This document shows, in pieces, positions 8,067 through 15,944 of a stretch of DNA of 64,000 bases. Under the pieces are notes generated by a model. It ran no database searches. It saw only the letters and a list, made by a program, of their open reading frames with translations, and had not been told where the DNA came from. The stretch's first letter is position 1, and each line of letters opens with the position of its first letter. Source of the stretch: JALYXV01 sp963791545. Lineage in GTDB: Bacteria > Actinomycetota > Acidimicrobiia > Acidimicrobiales > Palsa-688. Location of the stretch: NCBI GenBank assembly GCA_963791545.1, contig CAWBSR010000018.1, forward strand, positions 248,001-312,000, in the 5' to 3' direction. The position numbers and the translations under genes are program-made.

Positions 8067-10745
8067 CTAGCCGAAGCACACGAACGACCACGCCGCCATC
8101 TGTTCGCCGGGCGAGGACGATGACCACAAGGCGCGACGGGCCGCCATCAGGGCCGCCGCGACCGGGAGCCCGTCGTGGACACCCTGATAGAACAACCGGA
8201 TCAGCTCCGGGGTGTTGAGATCGGGAATGGGGACGCCGGGCGCCACGACGGCCCGCACGCCGCTGGCCAGGAGGGCATTGGCCAAGCCCAGTAATTCGTC
8301 GCCGCGGGTCACCGCATGAGCACCCGCCTGGCAGGCCGAGATGACGAACAACTCCGGCGGCTGGTCGATGGTTTCGAGGTCGTACACCGTGAGGGATCCG
8401 TCCGCGAGGCGGAAGGACGAGAAAAGGGGGCTGTCGCGGCGATAGGTGCCATGGGCCACGACATGGGCTACTCGAACCTGGCCGAGGAGGTCGAGTGCCG
8501 CCGCCGTGGTGGCGGCTCCGCCGAGGAGCGTGCGGGCGTGTGGATACAGCTCCACGAGGTCGTTGACCTCCTTGGCAGCGCCGGGAAGATCGGGGCCGAG
8601 GATCACGCCGACGGTGCTGTTGGCGCCGATCGGCCCCGCATGGGCAGAGCGGGCCCAGCTGGTGGCGCTCGGCGCGACCGTGAAGATCCGCTCGCCCAGC
8701 CCGGGCAGAGCCGACCACAACACGCCGTGCAGCGGGCCGGTCGGGACCACGATGACTTCGGCGCCGGGAGGCAGCCCGAGCGGCGCCACGATCAATGCGT
8801 CGAGGAGGAAACGGGTCGAACCGGGGCCGCCGGCGGCGGTTCGGGCGGCCTGGCCCCGGCGCAGCACCCGTTGCACCTCGGCGGCCAGGTAGTCCCGCTC
8901 GGCCTCCACCCGGGTCACGGCCCCGAGGTCGACGACCCGGAGCCCGGTGGCGGTGACGACCGCGGCCAGCAAGGTCCCGTCGTTGACGAGGTACTCCACC
9001 AGGCAACGGGGCCCGAGAAGTCGTTGCACCGCACCCACCGAGATCAGCTCGTCCCCACCGCCACCACTGCCGAACGCGGATCGGGACAGGTCCCTCACCG
9101 AAGCCTCCATTTTCCCCAGCTGGGCTCGCAGCGCCCGGTAGGTCGCGGTACCGGCGTCGGCATCGCGCAGCTCCGATTCGAGTCGCCGGACCTCGGACAG
9201 CCGGCGGCCGAGCTCGGGATCATCGGGTGGGCGCACTCGTGGGCCTCGTAGCGCCCGGGCGCGCGATCGCTCGGCCCAGTGGAAGATGGTCGTCCTGCGC
9301 CGGCTCTCGACGGCCAGCTTGAGGCCGAGGGCGGTCAGGTCGACGGCCAGCGCTGCCGAGCGGGCCCGAAGTTCCGACGCCCCCAGGCTTTCCCGGTGCT
9401 CGTCGATGATGCGCAGGCCCGCCATGATGGACCGCCGGGCACCGCGGCGGTCGCCACGGGCCAGCCGGGCCAGCGCCTCCACGTACCACGCCCGGGCCCG
9501 GGACGTCGGCCGACCCTGGTGCCGGGTGGCCTGCACCCGCTCCAGTTCGTCGCCGAGCAGGTCGCGTCGATCCCACCGCAGCGCCCATTCCGCGACCAGG
9601 CTGTCCACGTACAATGCCTGCTCGCCCCAGCCCTGACCCTCCAGTCGGCGGGCCAGCGCTCGGGCGCCGCTGATGAAGGCGGGGCGAGAGGCTTCGTTGG
9701 GACCGGCGGTGACGCCTGCCTCGAGCCCGATCACCTTGGCCAGGTCAGCCAGCGCCGCTCGCCCACCGCGCCGGCACGCCTCTTGCGCCAGGTCAGCCGA
9801 GGCAATGGCCCCCGAGAAATCACCGGCGGTCAGTTGGGCGCGGGCGAGGAGGAGCCGGGCGTCGGCCAGGTTGACGACATTGTTCGCTTGTTCCGTCTGC
9901 CGGACAGCGCGACGGGCGACCTCGACGGCTTCGTCGTGGAGGGCGGCGTGAATCAGCGTTTCGGCCCGATCGATCTCGAGAATGGCGCTCAAACGTCCCG
10001 GGCGGCCAATGGCGGCGTAGGTGGCCGACGCCGCCTCGTACCAGCGCAGGGCGTAGGGGATCTCACCGCGGCGGGCGTGCACCACGCCCATGCTGTGCTG
10101 GACCACGGCCGTGGCGAGGGCGTGGTCGAGGTCGGCTGCGATCGGCTGGGCGGCTCGGAGGTCGGCTTCCGCCTTATCCAGGGCGCCCGCGTTGAGGTGG
10201 CTGACGGCCCGGGTGAGCAGCAGTCGCAGCTCGCCGAGGCGGTCACCGCCGGCCCGGAGCAAGGCGAGACCTTGTCCGGCCGCCTCGACGGCCTCGACGA
10301 GGCGTCCCAGATGGTTGTAAACGAACGCCCATTGGGCGTACAACCGGCCGAGGTCAGCGCCGTGGAGGTCGTGACGGGCCACGTCGAGCTCGGAGAGTGC
10401 CTCCTGCGTCGATCCCATCTCGATGAGGGTGGCGGCCAGGCTCATGCGCAGCTTGGCCACCAGCGCCGCCTCGACGCCTTGGCTGTGCTCCCGGATCCCT
10501 TGGCGCATGGCGGCGGCGGCACCGGCAAGGTCGCCCTGCTCGTAGCGGGCCCGCCCGAGGGCGCGCTGCGCCGTTAGACGGGCTGGTCCGGGGGTGGTCG
10601 CCTCCGCCTTCAGAAGATTGGTCGCCAATGCTTCCGCGGCTCGTGGGTCGCGGTCGACCAAGTCCAAGGCGTAACCTGCCGCGGCCAGTGGGTCCCGCGG
10701 GACGTCGGGTGGCCCCTCAGGGAATTCATTGCCCGGATGTATCAA
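8067..10745 (-). CDS. TPR-CHAT caspase-like protease
   Basis: An 892-residue protein. About residues 20-480 are helical TPR-like repeats (for example GDLAGAAAAMRQGIREHSQG, ALSELDVARHDL), followed by a basic coiled linker with RRLSEVRRLESELRDADAG. Residues about 570-892 are a CHAT domain: the catalytic pair is His765 in VVAHGTY and Cys805 in ISACQAGA, the same His/Cys pair as in caspases, separase and the CHAT effector of type III-E CRISPR. No signal peptide or membrane segment is seen. It is transcribed divergently from a subtilase gene 57 bp away. The start is an unusual TTG with no strong ribosome site, so the N-terminus is uncertain. Expected role: TPRs sense a trigger and switch on proteolysis. 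Confidence 0.85.
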   Translation of the reverse strand: MIHPGNEFPEGPPDVPRDPLAAAGYALDLVDRDPRAAEALATNLLKAEATTPGPARLTAQRALGRARYEQGDLAGAAAAMRQGIREHSQGVEAALVAKLRMSLAATLIEMGSTQEALSELDVARHDLHGADLGRLYAQWAFVYNHLGRLVEAVEAAGQGLALLRAGGDRLGELRLLLTRAVSHLNAGALDKAEADLRAAQPIAADLDHALATAVVQHSMGVVHARRGEIPYALRWYEAASATYAAIGRPGRLSAILEIDRAETLIHAALHDEAVEVARRAVRQTEQANNVVNLADARLLLARAQLTAGDFSGAIASADLAQEACRRGGRAALADLAKVIGLEAGVTAGPNEASRPAFISGARALARRLEGQGWGEQALYVDSLVAEWALRWDRRDLLGDELERVQATRHQGRPTSRARAWYVEALARLARGDRRGARRSIMAGLRIIDEHRESLGASELRARSAALAVDLTALGLKLAVESRRRTTIFHWAERSRARALRGPRVRPPDDPELGRRLSEVRRLESELRDADAGTATYRALRAQLGKMEASVRDLSRSAFGSGGGGDELISVGAVQRLLGPRCLVEYLVNDGTLLAAVVTATGLRVVDLGAVTRVEAERDYLAAEVQRVLRRGQAARTAAGGPGSTRFLLDALIVAPLGLPPGAEVIVVPTGPLHGVLWSALPGLGERIFTVAPSATSWARSAHAGPIGANSTVGVILGPDLPGAAKEVNDLVELYPHARTLLGGAATTAAALDLLGQVRVAHVVAHGTYRRDSPLFSSFRLADGSLTVYDLETIDQPPELFVISACQAGAHAVTRGDELLGLANALLASGVRAVVAPGVPIPDLNTPELIRLFYQGVHDGLPVAAALMAARRALWSSSSPGEQMAAWSFVCFG

Positions 10746-10802
10746 ATGGGATGATCCGGGCTCTTTGGCATCGGGACCGATTTCTATTCAGGAGAGCTCA
10801 TT
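10746..10802. promoter_or_regulatory. Shared divergent promoter region of the CHAT and subtilase genes
   Basis: Only 57 bp separate the two divergent starts. AGGAGA before ATG 10803 is the ribosome site of the subtilase. The short gap means that the promoters must overlap, which favours joint regulation. I could not assign convincing -35/-10 boxes. Confidence 0.4.
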
Positions 10803-12341
10803 ATGGACGAAGTACCTCCTACCGGCGCCGGGTCTTCCAGGGCCGACGGGGATACCGGCCCTGACGCGGACCCGGGCCGGGACTCTCCCTACGGCCCGTG
10901 GGATGACAATGTCCGCTTCGCAGGAGGCCACGGCGGCAGTTTCGCGTACCGACCGAATCAGCTCATCGTCGAAGATCGGGCGCTCGACGAGGTGGCGAGG
11001 CTCTTCGGGGTGACGGAACGGGATTTGCGACCGGAGCCGATCCTGGGTCACCTCGTCCTTCTCCGCAATGTTCCCGAGCCGTTGTCGGTCCTGGAGGAAC
11101 TTCGCGCCAAGCGCTTTATTGCGGGCCCCAACCATGTTTTCTTCGGGACCGGCTCGGGCCGCCCGGCCGGCGCCACGCCGAATCCCGGATCCATCCCCGA
11201 GCCGGGGTCGATCCCCGAGCCGGGGTCCATCCCTGAACCCGGTTCGATCCCCGAGCCAGGGTCGATCCCCGAGCCGGGGTCGATCCCCGAGCCGGGGGGA
11301 TACGGGTACCGAAACCGTGGCGGTTGCCCGCCGCCGGTGGTCTATTGCCAGTGCCGGCCCAGGTGCGGTACCGGCGTGTTCAAGGCCACCGCGCCCCGCT
11401 TTTCGTCGGTCCAGCCGGCCGCCTACCCGTCGGGACTCGACGTGCTGATGCGGCGGGCCATCACGACGCCCTCCGCGGTGTGCCGGGTACTCGTGCTCGA
11501 TACCGGCTACGCGGGTGGACCCCAAGTGGCCAATCCCAACGACCAAATGCGCACCCGATGCCTGACCGGTGTGGTCGCGGCGCCCGGCGATTTCGAAGTC
11601 GAAGACGCCGACGCCGACGGGGTCCTCGATCCTTTCGCCGGTCACGGCACCTTTATCGCCGGTTTGTACGGGCGCCTGGCCCCGGGCGCCAGCGTGACCG
11701 TCAAGCGGGTGATGCTTCCCTATGGCGACACCGACGACGCGGTGGTCGCCAAGGCGCTGACCGACGCCATTGCGGATCAGGCGACGACGGGCGATGACCC
11801 GCCGTTCCACGTGATCAGCATGTCGTTCTGCGGGTACTGCGACCGCGACGACCCACCGCTCGCCCTGGCCCAGGCGATTCGAACGGCGTTCAAGCAGTAC
11901 CAGGACGGGACCGGCAAAAACACCTTTGTCATCGTGGCGTCGGCTGGGAATGACGCCCAGTGCCGCCGCACCTGGCCGGCGTCGTTCGAGAACGTGATCG
12001 CGGTCGGGGCGCTGGCCTCCAACGGGCCTGCCTGGTTCACCAACTATGGGCCCTGGGTGAACGCCTGTGCACCGGGTGTCGATATCGTAAGCACCTTCTT
12101 CGGTTACCAGCCGAGCGCGGCCCCGCCGGCCACGGAGCGCTCCGACGACTTCGAGGGCTGGGCCAGTTGGAGCGGGACGTCGTTCTCGGCGCCCATCGTG
12201 GGCGCTGCCATCGCCGCCGAGTGGATGTCGACGGCCAACAATGCGGGATTGCCGCGGATCAGCGACGTGGCCGTGAAACTTATCGATCGGCCGGGTTTGT
12301 TCCGGTACCCCCAGCTCGGCACCGTCATCAACGTCCGCTGA
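10803..12341 (+). CDS. S8 subtilisin-like serine protease without signal peptide
   Basis: A 512-residue subtilase. Residues 1-45 are acidic and disordered; 46-115 look like a propeptide-type domain (SFAYRPNQLIVEDRALDEV, FIAGPNHVFF); 129-164 are six GSIPEP repeats; 174-189 hold a cysteine cluster (CPPPVVYCQCRPRC). The protease domain has Asp233 (VLDTGY), His281 (GHGTFIAG), Asn383 (SAGND) and Ser460 (SGTSFSAP), so it should be active. There is no signal peptide, which is rare for subtilases and points to a cytosolic enzyme. The divergent partner is a TPR-CHAT protease, suggesting a two-protease cascade or a protease with its activator. Cysteines at 343, 346 and 387 may bind metal or form redox switches. 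Confidence 0.9.
   Translation: MDEVPPTGAGSSRADGDTGPDADPGRDSPYGPWDDNVRFAGGHGGSFAYRPNQLIVEDRALDEVARLFGVTERDLRPEPILGHLVLLRNVPEPLSVLEELRAKRFIAGPNHVFFGTGSGRPAGATPNPGSIPEPGSIPEPGSIPEPGSIPEPGSIPEPGSIPEPGGYGYRNRGGCPPPVVYCQCRPRCGTGVFKATAPRFSSVQPAAYPSGLDVLMRRAITTPSAVCRVLVLDTGYAGGPQVANPNDQMRTRCLTGVVAAPGDFEVEDADADGVLDPFAGHGTFIAGLYGRLAPGASVTVKRVMLPYGDTDDAVVAKALTDAIADQATTGDDPPFHVISMSFCGYCDRDDPPLALAQAIRTAFKQYQDGTGKNTFVIVASAGNDAQCRRTWPASFENVIAVGALASNGPAWFTNYGPWVNACAPGVDIVSTFFGYQPSAAPPATERSDDFEGWASWSGTSFSAPIVGAAIAAEWMSTANNAGLPRISDVAVKLIDRPGLFRYPQLGTVINVR
11187..11294 (+). repeat. Six 18-bp tandem repeats coding GSIPEP
   Basis: Six consecutive 18-bp units each code Gly-Ser-Ile-Pro-Glu-Pro in the linker between propeptide-like and protease domains. 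Third-position and a few other silent changes differ between units, so the array is under protein-level selection and is not a fresh duplication of one unit. It probably forms a stiff, extended spacer. Confidence 0.95.
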
Positions 12342-12380
12342 GCCCCGATGTCGTGACCCGGGTCCCTGCGGTCGATGGGC

Positions 12381-13301
12381 TTATGGGCCGGGTTGGTTGG
12401 CGGCGAGGCGGGTGAGGCCTTCGGCCAGCTCTCGCCACGCCCCGTATGGCAGGGTGGAAAGGTCGTCCTGGAGCACTTGAAGGCATACATGGTCGGCGCC
12501 GGCGTCGAGGTGGGCCGCCACCCGGGTGAGGATCTGGTCGAGGTCGCCTGTGGCCACGATGGCGTCGACGAGATGGTCGCTGCCGCCACTGGCGAAGTCG
12601 TCGTCGTCGAACCCGAAGCGTCTGAGATTGTTGAGGTAGTTCGGGGCCCGCAGGTACACCGCCATACCCGCCCGGGCCACCTGGCGGGCGTGGTCGGCGT
12701 CACGGTCGAGGACGACCATCTGTTCGGGCGCCAAAATGGGGCCGGGGCCAAGGATCTCGCGGGCCCTCCGGGTGTGCTCGACGGGAACGAAATAGGGGTG
12801 GGCGCCGTCGCCGCGCCGGGCCGCCAGTGCCAGCATCTTCGGTCCCAGCGCGGCCAGCACCGTGGCCGGCCGTTCTCGGGGACCCACGGCCCGGAACACG
12901 GCGCTATCCATCTCGTCGAGGTACTGGACCATCCTCGAGTACGGCCGGTTGTAATCGTGATGGCGGACCCGTGACACCAGATGCTCGTGGCTGACACCTA
13001 GACCGAGTAGGAAGCGGCCCGGGAACGCCTCCTCGATCGAGCGCTGGGTGTTGGCCATGGTTACCGCGTCGCGGGCGTAGATGCTGGCGATGCCCGTCGC
13101 GACTCGAAGCGTGGTGGTCGCCCCGAGCAGCAAGGTGGCGGTGACGAAGGGGTCGCGTCCGACCGTCTCGGGAAGCCACAGGGTAGAATGGCCCATTTGC
13201 TCCAAGGCGATCGCGGCCCGCTTCGCCTCCGCCGAAGGGACACGATCAAGGCCGGTGGTCCAGACACCGAAACGGCCAAGGTCGAATCGTTCCGCACCCA
13301 C
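12381..13301 (-). CDS. LLM-class F420-dependent oxidoreductase
   Basis: A 306-residue luciferase-like TIM-barrel protein. FGVWTTGLDRVPSAEAKRAAIALEQMGHSTLWLPE opens the barrel, and VATGIASIYARDAVTMANTQRSIEEAFPGRFLLGLGVSH is the typical central block; the C-terminus has DHVCLQVL. Actinobacterial members of this subgroup use coenzyme F420, which is inferred here from family and phylum. The substrate is unknown. The called GTG start at 13301 has no strong ribosome site. It is convergent with the subtilase gene (39 bp) and lies downstream of the secreted DUF732-like gene on the same strand. Confidence 0.85.
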   Translation of the reverse strand: MGAERFDLGRFGVWTTGLDRVPSAEAKRAAIALEQMGHSTLWLPETVGRDPFVTATLLLGATTTLRVATGIASIYARDAVTMANTQRSIEEAFPGRFLLGLGVSHEHLVSRVRHHDYNRPYSRMVQYLDEMDSAVFRAVGPRERPATVLAALGPKMLALAARRGDGAHPYFVPVEHTRRAREILGPGPILAPEQMVVLDRDADHARQVARAGMAVYLRAPNYLNNLRRFGFDDDDFASGGSDHLVDAIVATGDLDQILTRVAAHLDAGADHVCLQVLQDDLSTLPYGAWRELAEGLTRLAANQPGP

Positions 13302-13381
13302 GGCTCGACAGTAGCGGCACGATCTCCCTCTGCGGATGACCTGGGAAGTGGGCGGGCGGCGCAGGTTGGCGCTCGTCGAAA

Positions 13382-14059
13382 TCAGGCCAACTTGTCGGCG
13401 TAGCCCGGGCAGTAGAGGTTGACGGTGGTGCGCACGCCTTGGCCGGCGATCGATGACGGGAGGAGCCAGCTCAGGGAACCGAGCATGGCGGATATCTTCG
13501 ACTTGACTTGAGCGAACGTCATGCCCTGATCCAAGGCGGTGCAGACCTGGTTGCCGACCCGGGCGACCTGCTTCGCCGTCGGCGTGAAGAACGGAACCAG
13601 TTGGTGCACGGCCTGGATGGCGTTGTTGACCTCGGCCGCGCTCGGTGTCCGCCGGACCGGTACGGTCGCCACCGCCGCCGGGATGCTGCCCGCGGACGGG
13701 TCGGCGGCCGGGTGCGGGGTCGGGGCGGCGCCGACCGGAGCCGGATGGGTCGTGCCCGGCGTGGTCGGGGCGGCGCCGGTCGTCCTCGAGACCGCCGCGG
13801 AGTGGGTGGGTGCCACGGTGGCGGCTGCCGGCGTGGGCTGCCCCGATGTCGGGGTGTGGTCGGCCGGGATGGCAGGGTCGGCCGCCATCTTCGGCGTGCC
13901 CGACGTCAGTCGCATGTCGGCTAAGCGGACAATGGCGGAGGCCTGGGCAAACGTCGACGGCGAGCAGCAGACCGCGACGCCGATCGAAAGCGTCAGAAGA
14001 ATGCCGAGCCCGCAGGCTCCCACGACTGGCATCAATCTCCGTGAAGATTTATCGGGCAT
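13382..14059 (-). CDS. Secreted DUF732-like protein with Pro/Thr/Ala-rich linker
   Basis: ATG 14059 is chosen because AGGGGAG lies six bases before it. The 225-residue product has a basic start (DKSSRR), a hydrophobic signal or anchor at about residues 8-28 (MPVVGACGLGILLTLSIGVAV) followed by CC, a Thr/Pro/Ala-rich linker of about 90 residues and a C-terminal domain of about 85 residues. That domain, with VGNQVCTALDQGMTF and a closing NLYCPGYADKL, resembles DUF732 of mycobacteria, where two cysteines and a final CP are typical. It is likely a cell-wall or secreted protein; function unknown. Confidence 0.65.
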   Translation of the reverse strand: MPDKSSRRLMPVVGACGLGILLTLSIGVAVCCSPSTFAQASAIVRLADMRLTSGTPKMAADPAIPADHTPTSGQPTPAAATVAPTHSAAVSRTTGAAPTTPGTTHPAPVGAAPTPHPAADPSAGSIPAAVATVPVRRTPSAAEVNNAIQAVHQLVPFFTPTAKQVARVGNQVCTALDQGMTFAQVKSKISAMLGSLSWLLPSSIAGQGVRTTVNLYCPGYADKLA

Positions 14060-14482
14060 CGTCTCGCTCCCCTGTTGGTGTTCGGCCATGGGGATGAGTC
14101 GGTGTGCCTCTGTTGCGCCTTGAGGTGCTCCCGTTGGGCAATCGTTGTCTTTCCGTTGTTTCCCGGGACCGCGCCATAAGCACCCAAACACGACATCGGG
14201 CGAATAGGGCTCAAGCTGGCGCGCCATGGCGCCGATGACCCTGCGCTCACTCGTCGTCGAGGCCATCAACCGGGTGTCTCCGGGCCGGCGCCCGAGAACC
14301 ACCTCGACTAGGTAGTCGACGAGGTTCCGGCCTCGCCGGCGGATCCGCTGATGGATGAAGGCAGGAAACAATGATCCGGTATTTCAAGAAGACCGTAGAG
14401 AGAAGGTTTATCGGAGACTTTGCCGGGCCTTAGTCGGCTCCCGTCCGATACCTATTGGGTAATCGATCGAGGAGGGCCAGGA
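14060..14482. other. Intergenic stretch, no convincing gene
   Basis: This 423-bp stretch separates two divergent genes. The minus strand is open here in the frame of the DUF732-like gene (ATG at about 14371), but the encoded segment shows no family features and the strong internal ribosome site argues for a start at 14059. The right end holds the AGGAGG site of the lipoyl-like gene. It probably contains both promoters; I could not assign boxes. Confidence 0.4.
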
Positions 14483-14758
14483 GTGCAAACGTTCGTCGAT
14501 GTCGCCACCCTGCACGGCGAACATCTCAATGTGGCCGAACGCCTGGTCGTGAGCCCCGGTGCCGGCATCTTTCAGCCCGCCAACGCCTCCGGAGGCGTCA
14601 TGACCGGCGTTGAATCCGTCGCGGTCGGTACCATCATCGGCCACATCGCGGGACAAGAAGTCCGATCACCGTTTGCCGGCACCCTCATGGGCATGTTCGC
14701 CCTCCCCGGCGAGCGCCTCCAAGCCGGACAGCGCATCGCCTGGCTACGGACCGGCTAA
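14483..14758 (+). CDS. Small biotinyl/lipoyl-like domain protein lacking the modified lysine
   Basis: A 91-residue protein starting at GTG 14483 after an AGGAGG site. The C-terminal half reads VGTIIGHIAGQEVRSPFAGTLMGMFALPGERLQAGQRIAWL, which has the gly-spaced hammerhead pattern of biotinyl/lipoyl domains (SPFAG turn, PGE, GQ). The usual modified Lys of the MKM or DK turn is missing, so it is not a standard carrier. Similar unmodified domains occur in RnfC and in deacylase-type proteins. It could be a structural subunit or a binding module. The downstream LigD-type gene is 144 bp away, so co-transcription is uncertain. Confidence 0.6.
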   Translation: MQTFVDVATLHGEHLNVAERLVVSPGAGIFQPANASGGVMTGVESVAVGTIIGHIAGQEVRSPFAGTLMGMFALPGERLQAGQRIAWLRTG

Positions 14759-14902
14759 CCCGGGCCAGCTGTTCGTGCGGGTACCTAAAGGCGCCAGGTG
14801 GGGCCCGAGCGGCCATCGGGCGGCGTGGGTACCACCCCCCCGGCCGCGGCGCGTCCTGGGTGAACTTCGGCGGCGTGTCCTGAACGTCGGTAACGTCCTG
14901 CT

Positions 14903-15859
14903 GTGACGAGCGGTAGGGGCGCTGAGGAATCGCGCGATGGGGTGTCGCTGACCAACCTTGACCTGCCCCTCTTCGATGGCGCGGGAGCGAGCAAACGGGA
15001 CCTGGTGGACTACCTCGACGGGGTCCGCGACCGGATGATCCCTGTCCTGAAGGACCGGCCGTTGTCGGTGATCCGGGTCCACCGCGGCGCGGAGGCGTTC
15101 ATGCAGAAGAACGTCCCCTCCTACGCTCCGCCGTGGGTGCGCACGGTCCGGTTGTGGGCCGAGACATCGAAGCGGGAGGTGGCTTATGCCCTGTGCAACG
15201 ACCGTCCAACGCTGCTGTGGTTCGCCAATCAGCGGGCGGTGGAGTATCACCCGGCACTGGTGACAGTCGACCGGCCCGACCGGGTGACCCACATGGTGCT
15301 GGACCTCGATCCGCCCGACGCCGATGCCTTCACCGGTGCGGTTCGGGTGGCCCGCCTGGTTCGCCACGCCCTGGCGGATGTCGGGTTGGAAGGGTCGGTC
15401 AAGACGAGTGGGGCCAAGGGCCTGCACATCTACGTCCCCCTCGACGTGCAGGCATCAATGGAGGACGCGGCTGCCGCCACCCGCGCCATCGCGGCCCGAG
15501 CCGAGGCTCTCGACCCGGAGATCGCGACGACCGCGTTCATGAAGGACGATCGCGGCGGCAAGGTATTCGTCGACGCCACGAGAGTCGGCGCGGCGACCGT
15601 CGTAGCCGCATACAGTCCCCGGGTCCGACCTGGCGTGCCGGTGTCCTTCCCGGTGAGCTGGGACGACCTCGACGACGTCGTACCCGCCGATTTCACCGTG
15701 CACACCGTCGTGCGCCAACTCGGGGACGACGATCCGTGGGCCGCTCAGATGCCCCGCCCCCAGCCCCTGCCCCCAGAGCTCATTGTGGAAGGGCACGCCA
15801 TCCCCGCCGGCCGGGTGCAGGCCATGCACGAGGGCAGGCGCCGGGCCCGCGCCCGCTGA
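14903..15859 (+). CDS. LigD-type NHEJ polymerase/primase domain protein (stand-alone)
   Basis: A 318-residue archaeo-eukaryotic-primase-like protein matching the polymerase domain of LigD. SKRDLVDYLDGVRDRMIPVLKDRPLSVIRV is the opening block; the metal-binding pair is DLD at Asp134 and Asp136 (LDLDPP); KTSGAKGLHIYVPL follows near 168-181, and GKVFVDATR holds the third acidic residue. LigD polymerases fill gaps and add nucleotides at double-strand breaks in Ku-dependent end joining. Here the domain stands alone: no ligase or nuclease domain is fused and no ku gene is in the window. GTG 14903 is the start; no strong ribosome site. Confidence 0.85.
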   Translation: MTSGRGAEESRDGVSLTNLDLPLFDGAGASKRDLVDYLDGVRDRMIPVLKDRPLSVIRVHRGAEAFMQKNVPSYAPPWVRTVRLWAETSKREVAYALCNDRPTLLWFANQRAVEYHPALVTVDRPDRVTHMVLDLDPPDADAFTGAVRVARLVRHALADVGLEGSVKTSGAKGLHIYVPLDVQASMEDAAAATRAIAARAEALDPEIATTAFMKDDRGGKVFVDATRVGAATVVAAYSPRVRPGVPVSFPVSWDDLDDVVPADFTVHTVVRQLGDDDPWAAQMPRPQPLPPELIVEGHAIPAGRVQAMHEGRRRARAR

Positions 15860-15944
15860 GTCGGTATCAACGCGGTCGGGTGCCATGGTCGCATTGGTGG
15901 CGTCAGCCGGGGCAAACGAGAAAAGCTGATGGTACCTGGTCTGA

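Noticed and set aside
11187..11294. Tandem repeats as a possible CRISPR array
   Set aside because: The 18-bp units are directly adjacent without spacers and are in frame within the subtilase gene.
8067..12341. CHAT/subtilase pair as a gasdermin defence system
   Set aside because: No gasdermin-like membrane protein is encoded in the neighbourhood.
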